A stretch of DNA of 64,000 nt from Cyclobacteriaceae bacterium. GTDB taxonomy: Bacteria > Bacteroidota > Bacteroidia > Cytophagales > Cyclobacteriaceae. The notes under the pieces were generated by a model. The model was not told the origin of the DNA. It made no database searches and worked only from the letters and a program-made list of their open reading frames with translations. Made by a program: the position numbers and the translations under genes. Numbering within the stretch: the first letter of the stretch is position 1; each line of letters opens with the position of its first letter. The stretch lies in the NCBI GenBank assembly GCA_020436165.1, contig JAGQYI010000061.1, positions 52,736-116,735 on the forward strand, given 5' to 3'. Shown in pieces: positions 52,991-60,829 of this stretch.

Positions 52991-53935
52991 TTATTTGCTA
53001 TTGTTTTTATTTCTTTCAAAGTGTTGCAATACCCGCATAGCTCTTAATGTATTCCATCTGCTTGGTTTACCGGCTTGCTCCATTATAAAGTGTACTTTTC
53101 CAGAATGGGCCGCTTGCATATTCCAGGTTCCATCTTTATTCTGCTTTTTAAGAATCACCGTAATAGCATCATTCATTCTATCGTCCCATTTTCTCGCGGC
53201 TTTTTGGAAATAATTCAATGCTCTAAGTATGTCATACTTCCACCTGCTGGGATAGGTTAATTTCAAAAAGTCCTTGTTAATGATTTTACCGGTTCGATCC
53301 GACAAGAAAAACTTATGGATCAGTATGAATTCTTCGGCACTTTTAATGGCGCCCAAAATGTCATCTTTTCTGTAAATGAACCCTGTATTTTGAAACTCAA
53401 GCAGTCCTTCAATAACCGAAATTGTTGAATGCAATGAACTATGTCTTGCCCCACTTCTTGTTGTCCTACAATTAAAACCACCATCAGGCATAATTTCTTT
53501 AAGGAGACTATCTATAATTGAATGCAATTCATGCTCAGGTGTCTTGAAATAAGATGCATAGTTTAAAAACATTCCATTTACACAAACATCACTATGTTTA
53601 GATGTTGATGGCCCTAGTTGAATTCCACCGTCTTCAGCTTTCGAAGTATTCAATACTTGCTCTATCGATTCCTTTATGAGCGGGTTGTTTGGATTCGGGT
53701 ACAAGTTTCGAAGGTCGAGAAGCGTATAGTGTGTTGATATCCACTTAGGCTGATAAAACCGATCACCCCAATGTCCATTTGGATTTCTTTCTGATAAAAA
53801 TTGTTTTCCCCAACCTTCATTTAAAATTTTGTCTTGCAAATCTTTTCGGTCAGTTCCTAACAAATCGCGGTAAACCTGGTATTGTATTGAAACATCACCT
53901 TTGAGCAACCATTTTATTATTTGATTTTTATCCAT
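52991..53935 (-). CDS. Hypothetical alpha/alpha-toroid-like protein
   Basis: 314 residues, soluble. Repeated segments such as GHWGDRFYQPKWISTHYTLL, AEDGGIQLGPSTSK, MPDGGFNCRTTRSGARHSSL and ILKKQNKDGTWNMQAAH have the QW/DGG-type turns of squalene-cyclase-like toroids (prenyltransferase/terpene-cyclase fold). No DCTAE or DXDD acid motif is visible, so catalysis is doubtful. Unknown function. Confidence 0.7.
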   Translation of the reverse strand: MDKNQIIKWLLKGDVSIQYQVYRDLLGTDRKDLQDKILNEGWGKQFLSERNPNGHWGDRFYQPKWISTHYTLLDLRNLYPNPNNPLIKESIEQVLNTSKAEDGGIQLGPSTSKHSDVCVNGMFLNYASYFKTPEHELHSIIDSLLKEIMPDGGFNCRTTRSGARHSSLHSTISVIEGLLEFQNTGFIYRKDDILGAIKSAEEFILIHKFFLSDRTGKIINKDFLKLTYPSRWKYDILRALNYFQKAARKWDDRMNDAITVILKKQNKDGTWNMQAAHSGKVHFIMEQAGKPSRWNTLRAMRVLQHFERNKNNSK

Positions 53936-53952
53936 TTCTAGATCACAGCCAA

Positions 53953-54039
53953 TGTGCCATCGGTCTGCACATCTGCCGTAAGTTTACTGAAGACATGTAC
54001 TCGTTTTGGAAAATTACGAAGTTTTTGAGAAAATGAGCT
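53953..54039. repeat. attC-like spacer, partial
   Basis: Starts after CACAGCCAA (53944-53952) with TGTGCCATCGGTCTGC, contains GCCGTAAGTTTACTGAAG (shared with 56728-56745) and CTCGTTTTGGAAAATTACGA (54000-54019), GTTTTTGAGAAAATG. No right-hand arm before the next gene's stop at 54040. Confidence 0.5.
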
Positions 54040-55254
54040 TTATTCCTTTTTAGCTCCAGGAAGTCTGAAATATTCGTTATCGGTTTGGTCAAGTTGCCGT
54101 TGGATTTTCGCAAAATTTTCTTTGGTCGGTTTAAGGTTTGTGAACTTTCCAATGATATTGCTTCTTCGGTAAACGATAATAGTATTTTCGATGTTTGGGT
54201 TCACCTTGTTCAGGTATATTTCCGAAGATTTATCTGAAAACGAAGGAACAAATGTTAAAGCAATATTTGTCAGGTGCAATTTATCGCCCAAATGCTCTAA
54301 GTTTTTAAGTCGTTTTTCTTTACTATAATCGGTCTCATTCCCATAGACGAAATGTGCCTTTAAATATTTCCCCCTTTTCTGGCCCTCATTGTCCAAAAAC
54401 ACCAACCATTTCTCAATGTCGGGCCAATTTGGATTATTGCCAACAAAATACAGAATTCCGTGATACCACCCGTATTTACAAATCGGGCATGTCATCCTTC
54501 CTTTATCGGGGCCATAGGCATGATAAGGTGTGAAGGAACTTAAATCTTCTCCAATATCCTTTCCTGAATTGTGGTGCTTATCAGGTTGAACAGGATAGTT
54601 GGGGATATTAAGACCCAGGATAAGATTACGTTCGCCAATCCATAAATTCCCTTTTTTAACAATTCGGATTACACCGCTTCCTCCGCGGTTTTCCAATTTA
54701 TTTCTTCTTTGGGAAGTCAATAATGGGTCATCATCAAATACGAAATCGTCCAAATAATAAGGTTCTTCCATATTTTTTTCCTTAACCGTTATATGAACGT
54801 GCGCAGGTTCTGCTCTGCTCGGATATGTCCCGGGCATTACGGTGTTGATGGTGTATTTTCCATCAACTCCTGTTTTTACCCAACCACGAATATATCCGTG
54901 CGTTTGTCCTAATTTGTTTTTGGGCATATTCAATGGTTCATTTGGATTGGTGGCATATATTCCGTGAATATCGGTGTGGTAGTAATAGATAATCACGTTT
55001 GAGGCGGGCGTTTTTCCGTCTCTCTCGTAAACTGTACCCGTGAGCGAAATTTTTTGCCCGTTTTGTGTCCAGCCCGGGCTTGTATCTGTTGAAGATAAGT
55101 TGGATGGCATTTTATAAGCGAACGGCATAACTTCGTCAAAGTCATTACTTAATTCTTCTTCTTTCGGAACAGAAGATTGAGTTTGTCCGTTACAACTTGT
55201 CAAAAAGACACAAAGAGAAGAAAGCAATAGCCCGATTTGAAAAAGTTGTTTCAT
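54040..55254 (-). CDS. Lipoprotein fusing an intradiol-dioxygenase-like and a thioredoxin-like domain
   Basis: 404 residues from ATG 55254; the longer ORF hides the lipobox FLTSC. Residues about 40-200 fit intradiol ring-cleavage dioxygenases (LTGTVYERDGKTPASNVIIY; YYHTDIHGIYATN with Tyr; GWVKTGVDGKYTINTVMPGT and AEPAHVHITV with the His ligands). Residues about 240-390 have MTCPICKYGWYHGILYFVGN, a CxxC thioredoxin-like fold. The fusion is rare to my knowledge. Fe-ligand spacing looks plausible. Substrate unknown. Confidence 0.75.
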   Translation of the reverse strand: MKQLFQIGLLLSSLCVFLTSCNGQTQSSVPKEEELSNDFDEVMPFAYKMPSNLSSTDTSPGWTQNGQKISLTGTVYERDGKTPASNVIIYYYHTDIHGIYATNPNEPLNMPKNKLGQTHGYIRGWVKTGVDGKYTINTVMPGTYPSRAEPAHVHITVKEKNMEEPYYLDDFVFDDDPLLTSQRRNKLENRGGSGVIRIVKKGNLWIGERNLILGLNIPNYPVQPDKHHNSGKDIGEDLSSFTPYHAYGPDKGRMTCPICKYGWYHGILYFVGNNPNWPDIEKWLVFLDNEGQKRGKYLKAHFVYGNETDYSKEKRLKNLEHLGDKLHLTNIALTFVPSFSDKSSEIYLNKVNPNIENTIIVYRRSNIIGKFTNLKPTKENFAKIQRQLDQTDNEYFRLPGAKKE

Positions 55255-55264
55255 AAGAAGTACT

Positions 55265-55774
55265 TTAATTTTTATACTCTTTTCCATTAATGAATATTTG
55301 ACCGCCAAGTTCCTTAATATCAAAGTTGAGCCAACCTTTTGTTGTTTTTTTCCAAACTTCAATGTGTTTCTGAGTAGTCAAAACGGTGTCAGTGGTTTTA
55401 CCATCCCTGCGAAACATAAGCCTTTCCCATCGTTGTGAGGTAAAAACAATTGCACTGTCCCCACTAATTTTTATACTATCAGCTGTATATTTATTGCTTA
55501 ACGTTCGATCAATAATGCTCCAGTCTCTAAGGGTATATTCTCTTTGTTTTTCTCGATTTATGATTTCACCACTCTCGTCATAAATCACAAAGCTTTCAGG
55601 AATCAAGTCCATATACAATTCAATGTTCTTGCTTTCAACTGCTTTAACACACTTGTCCAATTGGTTTTGTATTTCGTTCCTTACCTGCGAGTCTGATTGT
55701 TGATCAGTTGTTGAACAAGCAATCAGATATGATACAGAAAGCAGGATAAGACCTGTTGTAAATAATGATTTCAT
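55265..55774 (-). CDS. DUF4440/SnoaL-like lipoprotein
   Basis: 169 residues from ATG 55774 (ATG 55780 gives 171). Lipobox YLIAC. The NTF2-like core is RNEIQNQLDKCVKAVESKNI with ESFVIYDESGEIINREKQRE and EVWKKTTKGWLNFDIKELGG. It lies 10 bases upstream of the fusion gene on the same strand, so the two may form one cassette or operon. Confidence 0.8.
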   Translation of the reverse strand: MKSLFTTGLILLSVSYLIACSTTDQQSDSQVRNEIQNQLDKCVKAVESKNIELYMDLIPESFVIYDESGEIINREKQREYTLRDWSIIDRTLSNKYTADSIKISGDSAIVFTSQRWERLMFRRDGKTTDTVLTTQKHIEVWKKTTKGWLNFDIKELGGQIFINGKEYKN

Positions 55775-55864
55775 AAACATGTTTTGAGCCAAAAATAGGA
55801 GGACAAGACAGGCTCTTTTTGCGTGTTGAAACTTAAAATTTGCTGAGAGGAGTGAGGGATTATC

Positions 55865-56680
55865 CTACTGGAGTAGGTCTTGCCAGTTTGCCCGGTAATG
55901 CCTGCTAAATCTTACCGTTTTACCACTTTTTAGCACACAATCGTAATCGCCATTTTGTCTTGATTTCAGCTCATTAACAAAATTCTTGTTGATGATTGCC
56001 GAACGATGTACCCGAACGAATAATTTGGAGTTCAGCGTACTTTCAAGATCTCGCAGAGTCCTATTATCCAGGTATTCTTTTCCCCCTAAATTTATTTTAG
56101 AATAGGGTTTTTCGGTTGAAATAAATTCAATGATTTCTGTTCTTAGCGCGATGGTTTTCAATCCTATTTTAACATTGATTTTTTCGGAAATTTCATTTGG
56201 TAATTGCCCGTTTTGATTTGAATTTTTAACTGTACTTGCTATAAGTGGAATAAACACATAAAAAAGCACAAGTACATAAAATTGGTTGGAAAGGGCAGCA
56301 TTGAAAATATGCGAGAAATGATGTGTTGGGGAAAACACAAAATAGCTGACTGTTACGAAAAAGGCAGAGAACATAATTATATGAAGTAGGGTAAATGCTC
56401 CGCCTAAAGCGATTGAAGCCCCCAACTTTTCAAAACGTCTTTTGAAATGGAGACGCTTGAACAGCCGAATTTGCAAAAGCGCCAATGGAAAAAGAAACCC
56501 CCAAATACTGTTATAAAGCAGGGATTCCGATAGGTAAAATCCCGTGTTCTGAACTCGGCTATACACATAATCCTGGAATATCGACAGCCCGATTGCCAAA
56601 ACAATAATTCCAATCCATAATTCAGGTTTTTTTAAACTTGAATTAATTTCAAATGGTCTGTGGGTTATCGTTTGTTGCAT
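55865..56680 (-). CDS. LytTR DNA-binding regulator with membrane domain
   Basis: 271 residues: four membrane helices (ELWIGIIVLAIGLSIFQDYV; LLYNSIWGFLFPLALLQIRL and two more) and a C-terminal LytTR domain (about 175-271: IGLKTIALRTEIIEFISTEK, LRDLESTLNSKLFVRVHRSA, INKNFVNELKSRQNGDYDCV). Membrane-bound LytTR proteins without a receiver domain occur in Bacteroidota and may sense an envelope signal. Immediate upstream spacer contains a promoter-like motif. Confidence 0.88.
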   Translation of the reverse strand: MQQTITHRPFEINSSLKKPELWIGIIVLAIGLSIFQDYVYSRVQNTGFYLSESLLYNSIWGFLFPLALLQIRLFKRLHFKRRFEKLGASIALGGAFTLLHIIMFSAFFVTVSYFVFSPTHHFSHIFNAALSNQFYVLVLFYVFIPLIASTVKNSNQNGQLPNEISEKINVKIGLKTIALRTEIIEFISTEKPYSKINLGGKEYLDNRTLRDLESTLNSKLFVRVHRSAIINKNFVNELKSRQNGDYDCVLKSGKTVRFSRHYRANWQDLLQ

Positions 56681-56702
56681 TATGTTTTCAGCTTGCGTAC
56701 AA

Positions 56703-56967
56703 TTTGCGAGCGGTCTGCCAGCCAGCCGTAAGTTTACTGAAGGCAGGTGCTCGTTTTGGAAAATTACGAAGTTTTTTGAGAAAATGGGCCCGCCTTCTCC
56801 GCCAGTTGACGGATTCGGAAGGGCAAGTTAGACCGTTAGTTCGGAACTAGTCGGTTTGTGTATGAGTAGTGGCAGGTTGTGGTACTTCCCTATCAAACGC
56901 TATCCTGTTTGGGTAGGCTAAAAACCTTGATATTTAATGTTTTTCTGGCCATTATCTTTACATGATG
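56703..56967. repeat. Large attC-like spacer
   Basis: Begins TTTGCGAGCGGTCTGCC after GCTTGCGTACAA (56691-56702). Contains GCCGTAAGTTTACTGAAG (56727-56744), the CTCGTTTTGGAAAATTACGA block (56750-56769), a REP-like CCTTCTCCGCCAGTTGACGG (56793-56812), GTTAGACCGTTAGTTCGG and the TAGTTC-G-GAACTA hairpin. The part 56860-56967 is a gene-free remainder before the cassette edge. Confidence 0.5.
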
Positions 56968-56986
56968 CTGGCTTGAGTTTATAAAT

Positions 56987-58627
56987 CTACTTTTGTTTTT
57001 CAAACCACATGTTCCTAACTCTTCCATTTGAAACACGTAGACCACTTACTGTTCCATCAGGCGCTCTTATTATTTGTACAAACACTAAAGGCAAGTCTGC
57101 TGAAATTTTGTCTTGCGCTATTCTTTCCATTTTAAATTCACCATGTCGTGGATGATAGCCTACCAATGCACCATTTTTCAATTGAATTTTATAGGACGTT
57201 TCTATTTCAGGGCTATAATAGGTTCCTACATATTCGCTTAGTTCTTCATTAGTTACCGTGGTGTATTCATATTTATCAAATTGGTATTGCAATGAACCAT
57301 CGCCATTGATTACCATTTGTACTTTCGCACCATGCAGACTAAAGCTAGCTTTCAGTCCTGTCTCCTGATTGATAAGGAAAGTATCCTCAGAAATAGGAAT
57401 CATAGGCTTGTTGTCCAACCAGAGCGTATCGTTTTTTAGGGCTATTTGCTGATTGATTTTCTGCTTGTCTTCCCAGTAGTAACCTACATATTTCCTTAAC
57501 TTTTCAGTGGGTAAATAAATAGGTATAAAAACGGTTTCTTGGGCTGCTTCACTTTTTTCTCCCAAGACAATATCTGCCACTTTTTCCCATTTGGATTGAG
57601 GGTTGGCAGCTGAAAAGTTTGACAATACTACAATGCTGATTTTTTCTGAGGGAAATGTACCTATGAAGCTGCGAAATCCTCCTGTGGCACCTCCGTGCTG
57701 AATTCGATCGAATCCTTTATAAGTGTCAATTTCCACTCCGTAGGCGTAATTATTATATTCCCCGTTATTTAATCGATCAAGGGTTTGCAGTTGCTCAAAT
57801 TCAGCTTCCCAACCGTCCATAGGTTGATAAAAGTTCTTTAGCCAAACTAACAAATCACTAACGGTAGAATTTACATTTGCCGATCCATAATAGCTCCAAT
57901 ATTCTATGCTCCTGGTAAAAGGTGCTGCACCGCTGTAAGACGTGGCTGTATTTAAATGAATGGCATTAGCTCTGGTTTCTATATATGTATTGTTCATTCC
58001 CAAAGCATCGAAAACATTTGATTGCATCCATGACACGAATGGTTCACCAGTGACTTTTTCAATAATATTAACCATCAGCATATAGCCGGTGTTACAATAC
58101 ATGTACTCATCTCCAGGGTTGAAATTTAGCTCCTTTTGTTTGAGAATAAATCGGTACAAGTCGCTATTTGTTCTTTCATCATTTAATCTCCAGCCTGCCA
58201 AAACTAAAAGATAATGAAAGCTTCTTAATCCACTTGTATGATGCAATAGATGACGGATTGTAATGGTTTTGCCGAAGTCAGGCAATTCAGGGATATACAA
58301 TCGAATGTCGTCATCAATGGAAAGTTTACCTTGCTCTTCAAGTTTTACAATTCCCATAGCAGTAAATTGTTTGGAAACCGAACCTATATTAAAAACAGTT
58401 TCTCTTGTATTGGGCACCAAATACTCGAGACTTGCCAAGCCGTAGCCTTTTGAGAATAGTATACTATCACCCTTCATAATTGCTATTGCACCACCTGGAT
58501 GATTAGGAACACTCCAGACTGCAAATAAACTATCTATTTTCTGGGTTTCTGATTTGCTCAGTTGGGCGTTACCGATTGATGTAATCGCCAATGTAAGAAG
58601 CAAGGATATGGTATAACTCTTAAGCAT
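56987..58627 (-). CDS. Beta-lactamase-fold serine hydrolase with two DUF3471-like tails
   Basis: 546 residues with a signal peptide (LLLTLAITSIGNAQ). Active site NIGSVSKQFTAMGI (SxxK), YMYCNTGYMLM (YxN-type) and the third-motif HGG in IQHGGATGGFRSFIG. After about residue 350 come two similar beta domains (YVGYYWEDKQKINQQIALKN and YVGTYYSPEIETSYKIQLKN). This is a common D-aminopeptidase-like architecture. Cassette ends near 56968 (CTGGCTTGAG) and 58656 (AGCTAAC, complement TTAGCTTGA). Confidence 0.9.
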   Translation of the reverse strand: MLKSYTISLLLTLAITSIGNAQLSKSETQKIDSLFAVWSVPNHPGGAIAIMKGDSILFSKGYGLASLEYLVPNTRETVFNIGSVSKQFTAMGIVKLEEQGKLSIDDDIRLYIPELPDFGKTITIRHLLHHTSGLRSFHYLLVLAGWRLNDERTNSDLYRFILKQKELNFNPGDEYMYCNTGYMLMVNIIEKVTGEPFVSWMQSNVFDALGMNNTYIETRANAIHLNTATSYSGAAPFTRSIEYWSYYGSANVNSTVSDLLVWLKNFYQPMDGWEAEFEQLQTLDRLNNGEYNNYAYGVEIDTYKGFDRIQHGGATGGFRSFIGTFPSEKISIVVLSNFSAANPQSKWEKVADIVLGEKSEAAQETVFIPIYLPTEKLRKYVGYYWEDKQKINQQIALKNDTLWLDNKPMIPISEDTFLINQETGLKASFSLHGAKVQMVINGDGSLQYQFDKYEYTTVTNEELSEYVGTYYSPEIETSYKIQLKNGALVGYHPRHGEFKMERIAQDKISADLPLVFVQIIRAPDGTVSGLRVSNGRVRNMWFEKQK

Positions 58628-58656
58628 TTTTTAGACAGTTTTTATATTCAAGCTAA

Positions 58657-58786
58657 CGGTTGGTGGTAAAAGTAGTTTACGCTTCGCAAACGCTTTTGCT
58701 TTTTCCCCAAAGCACAGCTTTGTAAAAATGTTGTGCAGCGAGAAAGCATTTCAATGTAACAATGAGTGAATTACTTTTACCACGTG
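58657..58786. repeat. attC-like spacer with 12-bp outer arm
   Basis: AGCTAAC core (58651-58657) faces GTTGGCT (58786-58792). GTGGTAAAAGTA (58663-58674) is exactly complementary to TACTTTTACCAC (58772-58783). Interior contains CGCTTCGCAAACGC (58680-58693) and CACAGCTTTGT hairpins. This spacer does not share the GCGAGCGGTCT family and is a distinct attC-like type. Confidence 0.65.
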
Positions 58787-58842
58787 TTGGCTATTGTGCT
58801 TTTAAACTGAGACATCTGAATTCAGTTTCTTATTAGAAAAGC

Positions 58843-59133
58843 CTAAGGAATATTACTTAAATCTTGACTCCCAACAATCGCCATTATTTCTACTATCATC
58901 TCACCACTGATTTTATAATAGATACTATCCGAACCACAAGCACAACGTCTATAACCTTTTCTAATATAATCCACCGATTCAAAAGCATAAGGTCTTTGGG
59001 CGATGATCTCAAAATAATCAAAAAAAGTATTGAAGTATTTATAAGCCTGGACCATTCCAAAGTTTTCAACACCAAAATGATGAATCCGAATCAGATCTTC
59101 TTTTGCTGAATTACTTAATTTGTATTTAGCCAT
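58843..59133 (-). CDS. ParE-family (RelE superfamily) toxin
   Basis: 96 residues. KYKLSNSAKEDLIRIHHFGV, AYKYFNTFFDYFEIIAQRPY and YIRKGYRRCACGSDSIYYKI are the RelE/ParE fold. Toxins of this type inhibit gyrase or cleave mRNA; the type cannot be assigned by eye. The upstream antitoxin overlaps by 8 bases. Confidence 0.9.
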   Translation of the reverse strand: MAKYKLSNSAKEDLIRIHHFGVENFGMVQAYKYFNTFFDYFEIIAQRPYAFESVDYIRKGYRRCACGSDSIYYKISGEMIVEIMAIVGSQDLSNIP

Positions 59134-59365
59134 TAAGCAAAGTCTTTGATTGTCTTAGAATTTGCTCTTTGCTATCCTCAGTAAATCCACTCTCCTCAGC
59201 TCTATTAATTTTCGCTCTAATCCAGTCAATCTTAGCTTGTTGCTTCCGAGCTTGTCTGATCAGATCATTCACGAGTTCACTTTTACTTGTATATTCTTGA
59301 TTCTCTATTTGTGCTTTTAACCATTCATCATTTGGTTTTGTGAAGGAAATACTTTGTCGTGCCAT
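59126..59365 (-). CDS. ParD-family antitoxin
   Basis: 79 residues: ribbon-helix-helix N-terminus (RQSISFTKPNDEWLKAQIEN; TSKSELVNDLIRQARKQQAK) and a C-terminal acidic tail that binds the toxin. It represses its own operon in known systems. It sits first in the operon, ATG at 59365, with the cassette end 59430-59436 (TTGCCAA) upstream. Confidence 0.9.
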   Translation of the reverse strand: MARQSISFTKPNDEWLKAQIENQEYTSKSELVNDLIRQARKQQAKIDWIRAKINRAEESGFTEDSKEQILRQSKTLLNG

Positions 59366-59436
59366 AATTAAAATATTTTGGTGCGAAAATACACCAATTA
59401 CGAATCATTCGCAAAGGGTTTCAGTATTATTGCCAA

Positions 59437-59572
59437 TGTGCGAGCGGTCTAAGATTGTTCTGAAAATTACGAAGTTTTTTGAAGAATTTGTGTTGGATCG
59501 CTAGTTCGGAGCTGGTCGTCTCGGCTTAGCCGAGAGTGGCCCGAACTAGGGTCGTTAGACCGCTTGCCATTG
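59437..59572. repeat. attC-like spacer with bulged outer arm and promoter-like motif
   Basis: AATGTGCGAGCGGTCTAA (59435-59452) pairs with TTAGACCGCTTGCCATT (59535-59571 region, one base bulged), the pattern of attC outer arms with extrahelical bases. Inside are GAAAATTACGAAGTTTTTTG (59462-59481), CTAGTTCGG/CCGAACTAG and a CTCGGC-TTA-GCCGAG hairpin (59520-59534). Right edge G|TTGTAAAAC. Confidence 0.7.
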
Positions 59573-59585
59573 TTGTAAAACGTGC

Positions 59586-59888
59586 TTATTTAATTTCTTT
59601 TTTGATTTTCATAGGATCCATTCTTGTGTCAAATATTGCGGCAATTTTGACATACTTATTGTCATATCGATAATAAATCGTAGTTTGTTTTGTAATGACA
59701 AGTCTACGTAAACCTTTAACTAATTCTGTTTCCTGACCAATCTCTGGAAATGTGCGGAGTTGATTTACGATTTGGTCGAATTTCTCTACATAGTTAATTT
59801 TTACTCGTTCAGACCATTCAGATTCAAGATAATTTAGAAGTTTGTCAAGCTTTTTGGCAGCTCGTTTAGAAAGAACAATGCCTCTCAT
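59586..59888 (-). CDS. RelE/ParE superfamily toxin
   Basis: 100 residues: RGIVLSKRAAKKLDKLLNYL, SEWSERVKINYVEKFDQIVN and GLRRLVITKQTTIYYRYDNK, then IAAIFDTRMDP. RelE/ParE type. It overlaps the upstream antitoxin-like gene by 4 bases. Cassette ends TTGTAAAACGTGC / GCATGCTTTACAA agree at 11 of 13. Confidence 0.88.
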   Translation of the reverse strand: MRGIVLSKRAAKKLDKLLNYLESEWSERVKINYVEKFDQIVNQLRTFPEIGQETELVKGLRRLVITKQTTIYYRYDNKYVKIAAIFDTRMDPMKIKKEIK

Positions 59889-60109
59889 TTTTTGTGCGGC
59901 TTCATAAAGTCATCATAATTGACCGTATCACCGTTATCAATCTCTTGTAAGCCGATTAAGATTTCATCTTTTTGTTCTTGAGGTAATTCTGCCCAGAAAT
60001 CCTTTGATGATTCTCTGGTAAAAAGCCGTTTGATTGATTCTAAGATGCTTGGATTATCTGTTTCCAGAATCATCTTCATTATTTCTAATTTCTCAGCTTG
60101 AATATTCAT
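59885..60109 (-). CDS. Antitoxin-like small protein
   Basis: 74 residues from ATG 60109 (an ORF to 60127 adds six residues). NIQAEKLEIMKMILETDNPS, then a WAELPQEQKDEILIGLQEID segment and a basic tail. The pattern matches small antitoxins that pair with RelE/ParE toxins in Bacteroidota. No canonical DNA-binding domain is obvious. Confidence 0.8.
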   Translation of the reverse strand: MNIQAEKLEIMKMILETDNPSILESIKRLFTRESSKDFWAELPQEQKDEILIGLQEIDNGDTVNYDDFMKPHKK

Positions 60110-60183
60110 GATGGCCAATTTAATCAAAGATATGAAAATATACGATTATGTTCTTCGCTTGTTTCCAAAAGCATGCTTTACAA

Positions 60184-60229
60184 TGCGCGAGCGGTTTAAG
60201 TAATTAAGCCGCTATTTTTATATACATTG
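60184..60229. repeat. Short attC-like spacer
   Basis: The smallest spacer, 46 bases between cassette edges GCATGCTTTACAA and G|TTAGCGGTAG. AGCGGTTTAA (60191-60200) pairs with TTAAGCCGCT (60204-60213), 9 of 10. Close to the minimum length reported for classical attC sites. Confidence 0.75.
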
Positions 60230-60254
60230 TTAGCGGTAGTTCTTATTAAATATT

Positions 60255-60698
60255 TCATTCTAAAGCTCTCCTCAAATAATTGATTTGGCCAAGATGATAG
60301 TTCAGATGTGCCAATAGTTGGATAAGCACATAATTAGTCGGATTACTGGCATTGTCAAAAGTAATAGGAAAATCCGATTCCATCTCCTTTTCGGTAAGAT
60401 TTGCAAATATTTTCCGAACCAAAATTTTCAATTTCTCCAATTCCGATATTAAGAAGTCCCGCGGAAGGTTTTTTTCTATGAATTCATTATCCCTATTTCT
60501 AATAAAGTCGGTTTTCCCTAATTGTTTTCCAATAAGATAATTTGTGCCACCAATAATGTGCAATACCAAATTCCCACAAGAGTTTTTAATAGTTCCACTG
60601 GTTCTCCAGATATTCTCATCTTTCTTGAATGCATTAATTTCTTCAATCATTTTATTGATGTCGCGTTCGTAAAAATCCGCCAGAATATTGTTTAGCAT
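60255..60698 (-). CDS. DinB-like (DUF1572-type) helical bundle protein
   Basis: 147 residues: LNNILADFYERDINKMIEEI, SCGNLVLHIIGGTNYLIGKQ and LIQLLAHLNYHLGQINYLRR have the DinB four-helix pattern with His residues H48-, H(near 128)- and H(near 132)-type metal ligands. Probably a thiol-transferase-like or orphan DinB enzyme. Cassette ends TTAGCGGTAG / TTACCGCTAA match 9 of 10, the best-supported cassette here. Confidence 0.85.
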   Translation of the reverse strand: MLNNILADFYERDINKMIEEINAFKKDENIWRTSGTIKNSCGNLVLHIIGGTNYLIGKQLGKTDFIRNRDNEFIEKNLPRDFLISELEKLKILVRKIFANLTEKEMESDFPITFDNASNPTNYVLIQLLAHLNYHLGQINYLRRALE

Positions 60699-60742
60699 AT
60701 TAGTTGGTTTATAATCTGTCCAATTTTTGGAATTACCGCTAA

Positions 60743-60812
60743 CACTCTAGCTAAACTGCGTTTGTTTCAACTAAAGCTTTAGCGAAAGTTGATTAATGCA
60801 GTTTAGTTTTTG
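60743..60812. repeat. Classical-looking attC-like spacer
   Basis: Edges CCGCTAA|CACT (60736-60746) and TTTG|TTGTGG. CTAAACTGC (60751-60759) pairs with GCAGTTTAG (60797-60805) exactly; TCAACT pairs with AGTTGA inside, around CTAAAGCTTTAG (60771-60782). Two stacked helices with unpaired spacer bases between are the typical attC R/L box arrangement. Confidence 0.8.
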
Positions 60813-60829
60813 TTGTGGAGCGTTTATTC

